Assembly: GCA_028752905.1 (NCBI GenBank)
Contig: JAQNBH010000017.1
Coordinates: forward strand, 32,625,908 to 32,689,907
Direction of reading: 5' to 3'
Source: Cladorhizidae sp. MBARI D1340-BT2
Taxonomy: Eukaryota; Porifera; Demospongiae; Poecilosclerida; Cladorhizidae
Length of the DNA stretch: 64,000 nucleotides
The notes below the pieces were generated by a model. It did not search any database and had not been told where the DNA came from. It was given only the letters and a program-made list of their open reading frames with translations. The position numbers and the translations under genes are program-made. Every line of letters starts with the position of its first letter. The first letter of the stretch is position 1. Shown here in pieces: positions 34,501-48,990 of the stretch.

Positions 34501-36093
34501 ATCACGGCATTGAAATTATGGGTACCCCCCATCGCGGACATAGCCTTCCTGCAAGCAGCACCCCAAGACTCATTTGACCCTATCCTACTTCCCTCCTACC
34601 ACTCAGATGCCCCTCCTGGACCACCCCCTCTCAACCCCACGCTCACAGAACAGCAACAGGAGGAAATGACTAAGATATGGTATGACTTCCCCACAGTGGT
34701 GACCACAGCACTTGGAAGAGCCAAGTCAACCACGCACTCCATCAACACTGGAGATGCTATCCCGATTCGCAGACAGCCATACAGAATCCCCAAACATTGG
34801 GAAGTTCCATTTAAAAAAGAATTGCAGAAGTTGCTAGACAATGATCTCATAGAACCCTCAAATGCCCCCTGGGCAGCAGCAATGTTTGCCATTGCCAAGA
34901 AGGGCACTGCAGATGTACGACTAGTCAATGACTATAGACCTCTCAACTCTGTAACTATCCCCGATCCTTATTACCAACCCAGGATCGAGGAAACGCTTCA
35001 GAAAATGGCTCTGGCATCTTACTTTACCACATTCGACCTTGCCAGAGGTTTTTATCAGGTACCACTCTCACTCTCAGACCGTGACAAGACCACAGTCGTC
35101 ACACCATTTGGAAAATTCCGGTTTAAGGTAATGCCATTTGGGTTGAGGAATGCACCCGCAACTTTCCAACGACTCATGGATGACCTACTCCGTGATCTCT
35201 CGGATTACTGTACCGTCTACATCGACGATGTGGCGATCTTTAGTGTCGCCTGGACTGATCACCTCACACATGTTACAACCGTCCTGTCCCGTCTACAACA
35301 GGAAGGACTCACAATCCAGACCTCCAAGTCGCAGCTCGGAGTACGCTCCTGCACATTCCTCGGGCATGTCATCGGCGAAGGCCAGATACTGCCCCAGGAA
35401 GCCAAGGTGCAGGCCATCCGTGACTTCATTCAACCAGTGCGTAAAACAGATGTCCGCACCTTTCTCGGTATGTGTGGATACTATAGACATTTCATTCCCC
35501 ATTTCAGTGGAATTGCATCTCCACTATCTGATTTGACCCGCACTCAGAATCCTGACCCCGTCCTCTGGACACCAGATTGTACTACAGCATTCATCAATCT
35601 CAAACAACTGCTCTGTTCAGACCCTATCTTGGCCCCTCCTCGTTACGACCGTCCCTTCACTCTCCAGACTGATGCCTCTGGACGTGGTCTTGGAGCAGTA
35701 CTGACCCAATTTGATGACAAGGACATTGAACACCCAGTGGCTTACTTTAGCCGGAAACTACTGAAGAGGGAACTTAAGTACTCGGCGATGGAGCAAGAAG
35801 GACTAGCAGTAGTGGCCGCATGCAGGCACTTTCTCCCGTATCTCCTGGGAAAGCAGTTCACAATAGTAACTGATCATCGCGCTCTCGCCTTCCTCCAGGA
35901 CAAAGACCCGAGCAGTGGTCGTCTTGCCCGTTGGATGGACCACCTCCGGCAATTTGAATTCAGGATCGTCTACCGTCCAGGTACGTCAAACCAAAATGCA
36001 GACGCCCTCTCAAGGCAAGCTTGGCCAGACTTCCCCGAACCCGATGAACCTCACCTCAAAGAGAAGGAGGGGGTGATGTTAGGCTCAGCCTAA
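31516..36093 (+). CDS. gag-pol polyprotein, integrase before reverse transcriptase
   Basis: This is one open frame of 1525 codons. Gag has a Pro/Gln-rich N-terminus and the CCHC knuckle CFACKKWNHIAANC near residue 367. The protease has FFLDPGADHSIVS near 430. Integrase follows: HSTPMAGHVG and CQSCSRC form the HHCC module (660-700). VAIDVVGPLP, DCGANF and NGSLERFH give the D, D and E (about 728, 789, 826), and DRWTGPYTV is the GPY/F module. RT comes next, with TFDLARGFYQVPLS, VMPFGLRNAPATFQRLM and YIDD at 1235-1238, then RNase H with LQTDASGRGLGAVLTQ and VTDHRAL. The order matches the Gmr1 group. The stop lies 17 nt inside the 3' LTR, and the polypurine tract is translated. The start could also be a later ATG (31582). 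Confidence 0.95.
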   Translation: MPYNPFSGGSTPFCPYITLLSNMDTERNQYANWRSNEHDAEETSLTDQPEFSAPPPPQAAAPYPTLPPSLDPTIAALMQQMQTMQMQSTQQLAMQQQTLQAFTAAINRPVVVNSIKAPHLPPIHPSSQLDMDLHRFEQQMQANSIPQERWSAELRPILRGDLISISLDLPEDKRSDYSALKQKLLNRMGYNRSTRFSQWLDPPHGPTDTIAQVTHRASSLLKTCLQDCTSLQQGIDILTIELMLKIMNPAVAATVRSSDTVDLETFINTVDTHVTHAQKGQSYLWQNYRSRSSHTHGFTPTRFHDHPAHQPSATPTMPPTSQKTTPSEYQIRPNPTSKTPALNSDRSPHRLAKYFDVEKGPFCFACKKWNHIAANCPEKRILTIIQQIPPDPPDDVEEDSDDSEDEDEDLTPSLFAMGNVHNTPVRFFLDPGADHSIVSPRLLRQLREFGHPIPEPSSTVTARGFNGPIQEFPVVKIPCTLLGKTIEVKMAIYPELPHDVLLGRNCRSLRKLTHLATADETALILPIQTRRQTLSEREQTLQEQIDMDNSDMQPEYICDILSGSYDFPQTNCSLSDSPLLATLDEPDTDEPNPADADALAEEQKADPALQKLRQVADMEGSTYTLVQDVLHRKSLDQTGDPFLQLVLPPSKRTAALTLAHSTPMAGHVGSKRTRYKLLKYFHWPGIAQDVTSFCQSCSRCQLTSKKHHPKAPLTITSPSISTPFQKVAIDVVGPLPLTHKKNRFILTYIDLGSRYPEAVPLRVTTAKTIATELMTIMSRLSVPREILSDCGANFLSKVMKAAFEFLGIHHSKTAPYRPQSNGSLERFHHTLLQMVRKSKASNRDWDEYLPFCLFACREAPCASTGFSPFELLFGKEMHGPLDILRQSWVPTKTTSQFVSDWLLQLRDDLSEMRAIASDRQQATQQRVKDWYDQSAEERKFSPADQVLVFSPAITGKKGEKLQDRWTGPYTVNKKIGPVTYLIETPDRKKKLRTVHITALKLWVPPIADIAFLQAAPQDSFDPILLPSYHSDAPPGPPPLNPTLTEQQQEEMTKIWYDFPTVVTTALGRAKSTTHSINTGDAIPIRRQPYRIPKHWEVPFKKELQKLLDNDLIEPSNAPWAAAMFAIAKKGTADVRLVNDYRPLNSVTIPDPYYQPRIEETLQKMALASYFTTFDLARGFYQVPLSLSDRDKTTVVTPFGKFRFKVMPFGLRNAPATFQRLMDDLLRDLSDYCTVYIDDVAIFSVAWTDHLTHVTTVLSRLQQEGLTIQTSKSQLGVRSCTFLGHVIGEGQILPQEAKVQAIRDFIQPVRKTDVRTFLGMCGYYRHFIPHFSGIASPLSDLTRTQNPDPVLWTPDCTTAFINLKQLLCSDPILAPPRYDRPFTLQTDASGRGLGAVLTQFDDKDIEHPVAYFSRKLLKRELKYSAMEQEGLAVVAACRHFLPYLLGKQFTIVTDHRALAFLQDKDPSSGRLARWMDHLRQFEFRIVYRPGTSNQNADALSRQAWPDFPEPDEPHLKEKEGVMLGSA

Positions 36094-36425
36094 CAAAACA
36101 CCCACTCACACATCAGCCCCTCCCCTGAAGGGCTAGAACTGAACTATGAACTATTAGATGAACTTATTAATATGTGTATGGATTGCTAATTGATTGGAAT
36201 GTGTGTGGTCTATATTTATTACCATTTATGGTCAGCTCAGAACTAGCAGGCCCAGTCCATTGAAGGGCAGGCCTGCTGGTAAAGAGCAGAGCCTCTCAGT
36301 TTTCGAGTGTGTAAAAGTGCAGAAATATATAAGAATTGTTCTCTTCAAAGTATATTGTATCTTCCTAGACCTAGTCCTAGACCTAGACCAGTCAGACTTG
36401 TTAGGTTGTGTCAAGCAGCCTAACA
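36077..36425 (+). repeat. 3' LTR of gypsy element 2
   Basis: A 349-bp copy of 30933-31281 with no difference seen by eye. The pol stop codon lies in its terminal palindrome. Confidence 0.95.
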
Positions 36426-36430
36426 CAATC

Positions 36431-36811
36431 TATTTAGTGACCATGCAGCACTTTAATAATTATGCTCTTTCTATATCCCTTATTATTTTATACCTACCAA
36501 ACCTTCTGCAGCCATGACATATCATAATTATGTTATACTAGATGCTTAGGTTGTTCAAAATCAAGCATACTATTCAAAACAATAGTGGTCCAAATAATTA
36601 AGATGGATCCCTGATTTGACTCTAATTGCGGTATGGGTGATGTTGAGGGTGATTTGATGACTCTAATTGGAGTGTGTGATGTCAAGGGAACTGTTTAGAT
36701 TTGCGTAGTTAAGTCTCTGATGCAATGCAGCCACTTGGAATCCCTCAGGGAAAACAGAGTAAACTTGAAACCCTTGCTTATCAATATACAGATGTCTATA
36801 TTAATGATTTA
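36431..36811 (+). other. Host sequence of the second inverted duplication
   Basis: It matches the reverse complement of about 27.8-28.13 kb, with extra short repeats of the phrase GACTCTAATTG. No gene. Confidence 0.5.
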
Positions 36812-37090
36812 ATCTTGATACTGCTGAGCCTGTTAAGGCCACCACATATACTACAGCTCAGTGTGAGACCATGTAACAGTAACTAACACTAAGAACAATC
36901 TATAATTATTATCAACACTACTTAACTAATAAAATACTAATAGTTATGAGTTTCCTACTGCTCAAGGAGGGAGGAGAGGAGGGAACCAAAGATCATTCCT
37001 CAGCTCGCCATACAACAGTTCCTTTTTCCTCTGCCACCACTTCTCTACCCAATACATACACTCACCTCCTCCATCACTGCATCACTTACT

Positions 37091-39893
37091 GACCAGAGGC
37101 AGAGCGACAGAGATTGGAGTGGTCCGGTTAGAATTAGGATTTTGCGGTCCACATAAATGGTGGCGGTGAGGGTGAAGGGGGGGTTGAATTCATTGGATGA
37201 AACTAAATCTCACCATAAAATTAATTTGTATTGAAATGAGAGCATTTCAGGACGTTAGCTAGATTCAAAATTCACAACTTTTACAGTTGACTAAAATAGC
37301 CAAGACCAATCAAAGTTTTGTATTTAAAACATAATATTCAGAGAAACAGAAATTAAAATTTCGCAAATATATGTTGACGTGATTCTTTTGCACAAATAAA
37401 TTCATTGGCTATGGCTTTTATGTCCAAATTGTCCGTACTGTCTTGGTGATAATGAAGTACCATCATGTGGTTAAGTCGTGCTTGTGACATGGTGCTTCTC
37501 AAATATGTTTTGATCCTTCGAAAGGCACTGAAAGATCTTTCGAAAGTATAATTCGTAGCAGGCATAGCAATAAGTAGTTTGAAAGTGCGACAAACCATGT
37601 CTATTTGTGTTCTTTGAGCTGGACTCAGACTTTGAAGAACAAATTTCAGTCCAGAAATTGATGGGTTCTCATCTTCCTTTTTAGCAACATACAACATTCG
37701 CAAAGTCCTGAGTTGTGATTGAAGATCATGGAGATTAAGATCTTCATCATAAAAACTACATACAGAAACCAGTTCACTCTCACAGTCTTCACCAGAACAT
37801 GCTTTAAAAAGAATTTGTTCTACATTTGAGTAAACCTTGTAGCCAGGTTGGTCAAATCTGTCAGTTATGCTTACCACAGCTAAATCCAACACTTCGAAAT
37901 ACTTACTTTTGTATAGACCTTTTGGTGTTGCTGGAAACTCTGCTTCACCAACTCCTTCTTCATAGCTATGTGCTCTCTATCGCCTTCTTGGTAGGGTAGC
38001 TTCTTCAATGTCCAATTGGACTCGACCCATTTCAATTTTATCCCAAAACAAATCAAAATCTCTATCTGAACGCATCCCTTGAAGAGTCTTAACTGTAAGC
38101 ATGGCTACCTCATGTCCTTCGACACTAGACATTTCAGGATTTTGCAGGGTCTGACTAAGCCTATCTGTGTGCCTAAGGATCATTTCTGATAACGTCAGGT
38201 TGAAGAGAAATGGGCAAGTGCCCATTTGACTCGAAACACCCTGAATTCTAGCCTTCATTTCGGTGTCAGTGGTGCATCTGAGTGCCTCTTCCCACAAATT
38301 CAGAATATTTTGATAATTTGACATAATGCTGGCTAAAGCACCAGCTCGAACAGTCCACCTTGTGGGACATATTGTTCGAATAGATGGCGATTCACTTCCT
38401 GTTTCCTCTTTGATTCTACTCAGCATAGCCTCTCGCTTGGGAGAAAACTTAATAAGTTTTACAAGTTCAAAACAGGTATCAAGGCCGTCTTTCATAGCAG
38501 CAGACCCTTTAATTGTATCATTTACACTCAAATTAAGGGCATGGCCATAGCAGTGTGTAAACACTGCCTTGGGCTCAATTTTCTGTATCTTAGCAGCTAC
38601 ACCACCTTTAGCTCCAGTCATTCTGCTGCAGGCATCATAGCACTGACCACGTAACCTAGCAGTGGGTATCTCAAAACGCAAAAGAACATCTTTGAAAGAT
38701 GATACGATGCTGTCAGCAGTAGTGGAGAGAAGGTTGTACAACTCATTAACTTCAAAGTTTTCATCTACCCACCTGATCACCAAAGTAAGTTGCATCTTGT
38801 TGGATACATCGGTGGTTTCGTCTGCCATGACAGTTAAAAAGGGGGAATTATGGATGTCACCAAGCAGTTTTCTCAAGATACTATGGGACATTACTTCTAG
38901 GAATTCATTCTGGTTCTCATGTGAAGTAAACTTCCTCCAATTACGCTCTAACCATTTACCAAGGTGTGGGTTATCTTCAGCCCTAAGACGAAGCAGCTGG
39001 ACAAGATTGGAGTTTGCTTCATCATGGCCTCGTAGAGCAAGACCTTGTCTAGCTAAAAAGCATACACTTGAAATAGAAATAATGATCCTCAAAATGTATC
39101 TTGCTTCTTATTTTGCACGTTTGTGAACAGAATTCAAGACTTCACCAACATCTGGTGTGGTTTTCGGTAAGGTAATTATTGCCTCCACTGCCTCACCATG
39201 TGTTTTCGATTCTCTGTGTTTCTTGAAAGATCTGGTCGCATCCTTCCAATTGCAGTAACCTTTGATGACCTAATAAATATTATAAGAAGAACAGTCATAT
39301 AAAATGAGATTTAAATGGTTCTACACACTTACAAAGGCAGCTGCTGTATTGTGACTGGTTTTGATCCTCTTGGTACTGAAAGCCTTCACACAGGTGTGAC
39401 AAAAAACTACATCCTGGGCCTCATTATAGTGTAAAAAAGGCCATGCTACAAACCAATGATGCTTAAAACTACAAGAAGTAGTACTCTTTTTCCCATAATC
39501 CCTCTTGGGAAAGCTAAAGATAGAGGGAGGGTGGTGAGGTAGATCAGGTAATGAAGTTATATCCTGGACAGCCATCGTGTGAAAGTTAGCCACAATGCAA
39601 AGCTGAGCTGATGCAATACAGAAACTAGACAGGAAGTCACAGGATATAGCTGCATTCATGACTCACTGCCTATACATACATGTTATTGTAATAATACCAA
39701 TGTGGTTGAACTACTTGGAGTTTGTGTGGTTCAGGTACTCAGGAAGGTCAGAGTGATAAAAACCAAAGTAGCAAGAGTTCACCAGTTTGGGGTAGAATCC
39801 TAGATGTACACATGTACTATAAAGCCATAAACGAATTAATTTAATGGCCCAAAAAGTGGTCCCAGACCAACCGGACCAGTCGCTCCGCCAGTG
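37091..39893 (-). mobile_element. hAT DNA transposon 1 (ZMYM1-like)
   Basis: The ends resemble each other in inverse (CAGAGGCAGAGCGAC at the left, CACTGGCGGAGCGAC as complement of the right). ACTTACT flanks both sides (37084-37090 and 39894-39900). The interior is one minus-strand transposase gene. It lies in the 3' part of the LINE relic. Confidence 0.75.
37353..39659 (-). pseudogene. hAT transposase, ZMYM1-like, two nonsense codons
   Basis: Exon 1 (39333-39659) encodes a TTF-type zinc finger region (HHWFVAWPFLHYNE, DVVFCHTCVKAF). A 63-nt intron, 39270-39332, with GTAAGT and TTATTAG follows. Exon 2 continues the finger (GYCNWKDATRSFKKHRESKT) and then the catalytic hAT core with VMADETTDVSNKMQLTLVIR, RGQCYDACSRMTGAKGGVA and CPTRWTVRAGAL. 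The C-terminal dimerisation region is MPATNYTFERSFSAFRRIKT. In-frame TAA at 39108-39110 and TAG at 37977-37979 are the only breaks I see, so it died recently. Confidence 0.85.
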
Positions 39894-40546
39894 ACTTACT
39901 CCCTCCACACCTTTGCCCAACAGCAATGCCACCTTTTCATCCTTACCCACTCTTCTATATCTCTCCAGCCCATACAATTTTGGCCACTTCATCCACCAGT
40001 ACCAGCTGACGCCTCTCGAATTCCTCACACATTACCAAGAAGTAACCCCTGCTCTACTATCACACATGATACACATCTCATCCATAACTATCCCACATCT
40101 CTTCTTATCCTCTAACAACCCAACTGATGTAGTCTACAGTCTAAATTGCAACTTAAGACCTTCCTGACCATGCGTGGATCTCACATACCTCTCCAACCCT
40201 GCACCATTCTTTGCCAATTTATAAAACTACTCTTGCTGTTTACTTCCTCCTTTCAATCCTTCTCATTTCTCACCTTCACTTTCTCCTCACACTTATGTAC
40301 TGACTCATCCTCGTTGTTTAGCTCATATTTTCTCCTCAACACCTCATATTCTTCCCACCATCTGATTCCCTTACCAATCTGCTCTGTTCCAATACCTCTA
40401 ATCTCTTAACCAAACAAAATCTTCATCTCTTCCCTCCTCTCCTCTAGCTTCCTCCACCCCATATCTCCCTGTACTCAGGGGTGTCTTAGCAGGGTGGGCC
40501 GGGTGGGCCATGGCCCACCCAACTTTTCTAAAAAAATGCTATATGT

Positions 40547-40602
40547 AACAGACAGTCTATTGTTTGGTCACTACATAGTGACCAAACAATAGATTGTCTG
40601 TT
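40547..40602. repeat. 27-bp near-perfect palindrome inside hAT 2
   Basis: The left arm is 40547-40573 and the right arm 40576-40602, with a 2-base spacer and one mismatch. It lies 70 bp from the left end of the transposon, so it may be a subterminal transposase site or a cruciform. Confidence 0.9.
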
Positions 40603-40699
40603 AAGTGATCAGTAGACACGACAGTGAATCAATTAGCTCTACTAGCTACACTATAGTTCCAAGGTCAACAGGCTATTACCTTTCAACTGAAGTAGAGCC

Positions 40700-42775
40700 A
40701 GATGGATTGATGGCTGTTAGTGAACCTTTTCATCAAGGGGAAAAGTTTAATTTCGAAAGTATGGTTCAAGGTTGAGATCTTATCAAGCACAGTGGTTTCA
40801 GGATTACCCATTTCTTCACTAAGATATAGAGAAGGATGCCATTTTTGGCCATACTTGTACAAAGGCAGTGTCTCAAAAGAAGATTTTGGCTTCAAAAAGA
40901 CCAGATAGTGCCTTTGTAAGTATATTCTAAATATCTACCAAATCTTATTTTATATAGATATATATCATGCTGGCTTTTCCAATTTGAAAGATGGAATATC
41001 TAAGATAAAGAAATACCATGAGTCTGAGCATCATAGGGAGGCATGTGAAGCCCTTTTTATCTTACCAACCCAAGCATCGATGAGTTCTTGACATCGGTGC
41101 AAGTAAAAAACCTGGAAATCGTCAGATATTGAAAACAATTTTAGACAATATACAGTTCCTAGCTAGGCAAGGTATTCCTCTGAGGAAATGGGGAACTGAC
41201 AGCAAAGAATTCAAATTTTATCAGCTGTTTCTTCTTCGTTCGATTGATAATCCTAACATCTCAAAATGGCTTACTCGTCAAAATGATACGTACGTTTCTA
41301 AAGACATACAAAATAAAATTATAACACTAATGGCACATACTGTTCTTCGTGATATAGCAGCTAATTTGCAGCAAGCATATTTTTACATTATTATGACTGA
41401 TGAGGCAAATGATGCATCGAACAAAGAACAGCTAGTTTTGTTTTTCCGTTGGGTAGACAATACCCTTGATGTACATGAAGAACTTTTAGGTTTGTATCAT
41501 CTTGACAGTACAAATGCTACAACCATTTACACAGTAATCAGGGATGTATTATTAGCCTTGAACTAAGATATATACACAAGGTAAGAGGCCAGTGCTATGA
41601 TGGGGCCTGCACAATGTCAGGAGCAAAGGGTGGAGTAGCAGAGATGATGAACCCTGTGCTATATATACACATTGTTATGGGCATGCCTTAAATCTGGCTG
41701 CAGGTGACACTATGAAAAGATGTAAATTGCTAAGGGATTCAATGGATACAACTTATGAATTATGTAAGTTAGTCAAATTTTCACCGAAGCATGATGGAAT
41801 CTTTAGGAAATTAAAAGAAGAATTGGAACCAGACACTCCTGGATTGAAGCAACTTTGTCCTACCCATTGAACGGTGCGTGGAGACTCACTCAAGAGTGTA
41901 CTTGACAATTACACTGTTCTTCAGGAGCTAGGGACTGTTGCAGTAAAGGATACTGAAATTAGGGCCCGAACAACTGGAATTTCTTCCCAAATGATTATTT
42001 TTTTGGCATTTCTTTAGCACAGTTGTTGTTGAGACATTTAGACTATTTAAGCCGTACACTTAAGCACAAGAACCTGTCTGCAACAGAAGGCCAGCAAGTT
42101 GCTACAATGGTCAAGCAAACCTTACAGGGAATGCATACAGATGATAACTTCAAGGTTTTTTTGGAAGGTTGTCAAAATGAAGGCAATGGAGGTAGATGTT
42201 GGTTGATCCTGTTCTTCCATGAAAGAGAAAGCTTCCAAGGCGCTATGAAGATGGTGACAGTGGAGGTGATTTTCCATCACAGCCTGAAGATTACTACAGG
42301 AGGATATTTTATCAAGCTTTGGACTTGAGCATACAGTCCATTGAAGACCGCTTTGACCACCCAGGTTACCAAATCTACTCAAAATTAGAGCAGTTACTCC
42401 TCAAAGTATGCCAAAGACATCCTCATGAACAAGAAGTGGAAGCTGTGAGGATCCATTATCATGACAATATTCATTATGATGACCTTAAGATGCAGCTTAA
42501 GACACTGTCCAATTAGTTGGGTGAAGACATTTCACTATCAAGTATAGTTTCATACCTTAAGGGACTATCTGAACCCGCTAACCATCTATTTTCGGAAGTC
42601 ATCGTCTTAGTGAAGCTGTTGCTTGTATTGCCAGCAACGAATGCAACAAGTGAGAGGTCATTTAGTGCCCTTAGGCATCTCAAAACCCATCTCTCAGATC
42701 TACAATGACTCAACTTTGTCTTAATAACTTATATATGCATCAGGATAGACTGGACAGAATCATATTAGTAGTCAA
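40700..42775 (+). pseudogene. hAT transposase 2, ZMYM1-like, broken
   Basis: The TTF-type finger is at about 40780-40915 (DAIFGHTCTKAVSQ, after a frame change). A short intron starts GTAAGT after a Phe codon, the same place as in hAT 1, and GFSNLKDGISKIKKYHES follows. The core at 41129-41566 has FLARQGIPLRKWG, IIMTDEANDASNKEQLVLFF and GLYHLDSTNATTIYTVI. RGQCYDGAC lies near 41587, and an in-frame TGA replaces the Trp expected after CPTH near 41866. The end has LPATNATSERSFSALRHLK near 42630-42690 and then a shift. More decayed than hAT 1. Confidence 0.8.
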
Positions 42776-43212
42776 TTCATTGATGCCGATGAACACAGGC
42801 ATGCAATATTTGGTAGATTTGATTTGTAATGTGTAATTTCATAACTCAAACCATGGTAAAACAGTGACAAAAATCATGAACTTATAATGGCTATTTGCAA
42901 ACATTTAAAAAATAATTTTTCATGGCCGCAAGCGGCCTCATCCTCGTTTTGACCCATTCTGCCTTAGCTGAGCCACCCCCGGTCCACCCAACCTTAGAGT
43001 GGCTGAGCCACCCACCCCTGGTACTGCCACACCTGCTCTATACTACTTGTCCCCAACAACCTCCTACTCACTTTCATCTGTGCAGACTTCAACTTCTTGC
43101 AAGCATTATGTCCTTCTGTCCATCACAATACTCTAGACTAGGTCTCGCTAGAAGCTCAGACACCATTCTTCCTCTGTCTACTTCCACCTGCTCATTCACT
43201 CTACTAGTAGTA

Positions 43213-43639
43213 GTATAAGGTCATAGCACTTGCATATATGACATTGGGGGGTGGGCAAGAATATTAGATGTGGAGGCATGATGCCTGTTAAGGTCTTCGC
43301 ACATTGTGACACTAAATAAAAATACTAATAACAGTCTTTGGCTAGAGCATCTAGCTGAAACACTGAGAGAGAACTGGTTGAACATCCTGATGCCCTGCTC
43401 ATTAATTGAAATGACAAATTCTGAAACACAAATATGCATGTGGAAAATTCTTCCAGTCTTGGATTCCCTTGAAGTTGTTAGCACACTGCACTACAAGTCA
43501 GCTCATCAGGAGATGCATGAATTCTTATAATGCTAAAGGGAGACCACGCATAAGCTGACAAGAACTTACAATTTGCAACTTGTCTTGATATTGTTAGGTG
43601 TGCTCTCTATATCATTAGCACATTCTCCTCCGTTGACTA
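43213..43639 (+). other. Host sequence of the second inverted duplication, with hairpin module 2
   Basis: It matches the reverse complement of 27.3-27.6 kb. At 43340-43362 it has GGCTAGAGCATCTAGCTGAAAC, a perfect GCTAG/CTAGC stem then GAAA, but without TGATGA upstream. Confidence 0.5.
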
Positions 43640-44032
43640 CCCTACCGTGTATAATATATAAGCGCGTGTGCTACCGCTGCACCCGTTTTTATCCCCGCGT
43701 GTTTATCCACTAGCCAGTTAGAACTGTGTTGCAATCCAGAAGTGCAGGAGAGGCTAACCTCGCCAGCTTATGACCTACTTACTAAATTGAACATGGTGGA
43801 TCCCCCCCCCGAAAGCCTTTTCTGAATTCCTGGTGCTAATTACCTCCGGTTACGTCACCTTTGTTATCGTCGTTCTACATTGCGGGTACTACCCAATACT
43901 AGATACATCCTCAGCACTTTCATAAATATTGTAAGCTAGGGAAAGTTAGCTAGGAAAAGTTAGGAGGTACGTTTACTATAAAATCGCTGATTCGTTTAGC
44001 CTAGTTTGTTGTTAGAGAAAAAGTTTAGTTAA
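43640..44032 (+). promoter_or_regulatory. Possible promoter and 5' UTR of the Ig receptor gene
   Basis: A TATA-like stretch, TATAATATATAAG, lies at 43650-43662. More CpG-bearing sequence follows (AAGCGCGTG, GTTACGTCACC). This block is absent from the other duplicated copies that I can trace, and it immediately precedes exon 1. No transcript start can be fixed. Confidence 0.25.
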
Positions 44033-48865
<4,833 letters not shown>

Positions 48866-48934
48866 ACTCTTAGTTACACATAATGAAATTACAATGAATT
48901 TGTCAATAATCAACTATGATTTTTAACCCCTTGA

Positions 48935-48990
48935 TGTTTCGATTAGATGCTCTAGACTTCTATGAGCATCTAGTCGAAATATTGAGAGAG
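48935..48990 (+). other. Hammerhead-like hairpin module, copy 3 (double)
   Basis: Just after the receptor stop codon, TCGATTAGATGCTCTAGA is followed by GAGCATCTAGTCGAAATATT. The two are mutual inverted repeats, so the segment can form a long hairpin in the presumed 3' UTR. Confidence 0.4.

Larger units (their letters stand above)
30774..36425 (+). mobile_element. Young, intact Gmr1-like Ty3/gypsy retrotransposon
   Basis: It has two 349-bp LTRs (30933-31281 and 36077-36425) that look the same by eye, a primer binding site at 31284, one gag-pol ORF and a polypurine tract at about 36063-36076. CAATC flanks the whole unit. The order is gag, protease, integrase, RT, RNase H. An extra partial LTR (30774-30918) lies at the left. 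The empty site survives in inverse near 28.13-28.2 kb. Matching LTRs and an open ORF point to a recent insertion. Confidence 0.95.
40476..43020 (+). mobile_element. hAT DNA transposon 2 with 5-bp target duplication
   Basis: It begins CAGGGGTGTCTTAGCAGG and its complement end begins CAGGGGTGGGTGGCTCAG. GTACT abuts both ends (40471-40475 and 43021-43025). The length is 2545 bp. hAT elements usually make 8-bp duplications, but a 5-bp subgroup is known. It lies in the LINE relic and its coding strand is opposite to that of hAT 1. Confidence 0.85.
36850..43211 (-). pseudogene. LINE 3' end relic, opened by two hAT insertions
   Basis: Three minus-strand segments (43021-43211, 39894-40475 and about 36950-37090) join into the C-terminal part of a LINE reverse transcriptase protein once the hATs are removed. 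Pieces seen: MVSELLARPSLEYCDGQKDI; LLEDKKRCG, CIMCDS and CEEFERRQLVLVDEVAKI with VALLLGKGVEG; and VEKWWQRKKELLYGEL before a stop. This is the Cys/His-rich tail pattern I know from LINE proteins with RC..C...EHF...C motifs. Several frame breaks exist. It inserted into the host at about 36.81/43.21 kb, where about 150 bp of host sequence present in the paralogous arm is missing. Confidence 0.6.

Noticed and set aside
31050..36517. ORFs of 107-116 codons at 31050 and 36194
   Set aside because: They lie within the two LTRs of gypsy element 2 and have the same translation because the LTRs are the same; not a gene.
36850..40475. CT-rich sequence around the hATs as a host exon
   Set aside because: On the minus strand it reads as a LINE C-terminus (EDKKRC, CEEFERRQ, LLLGKGVEG) in the correct order, so a transposon relic is the better reading.
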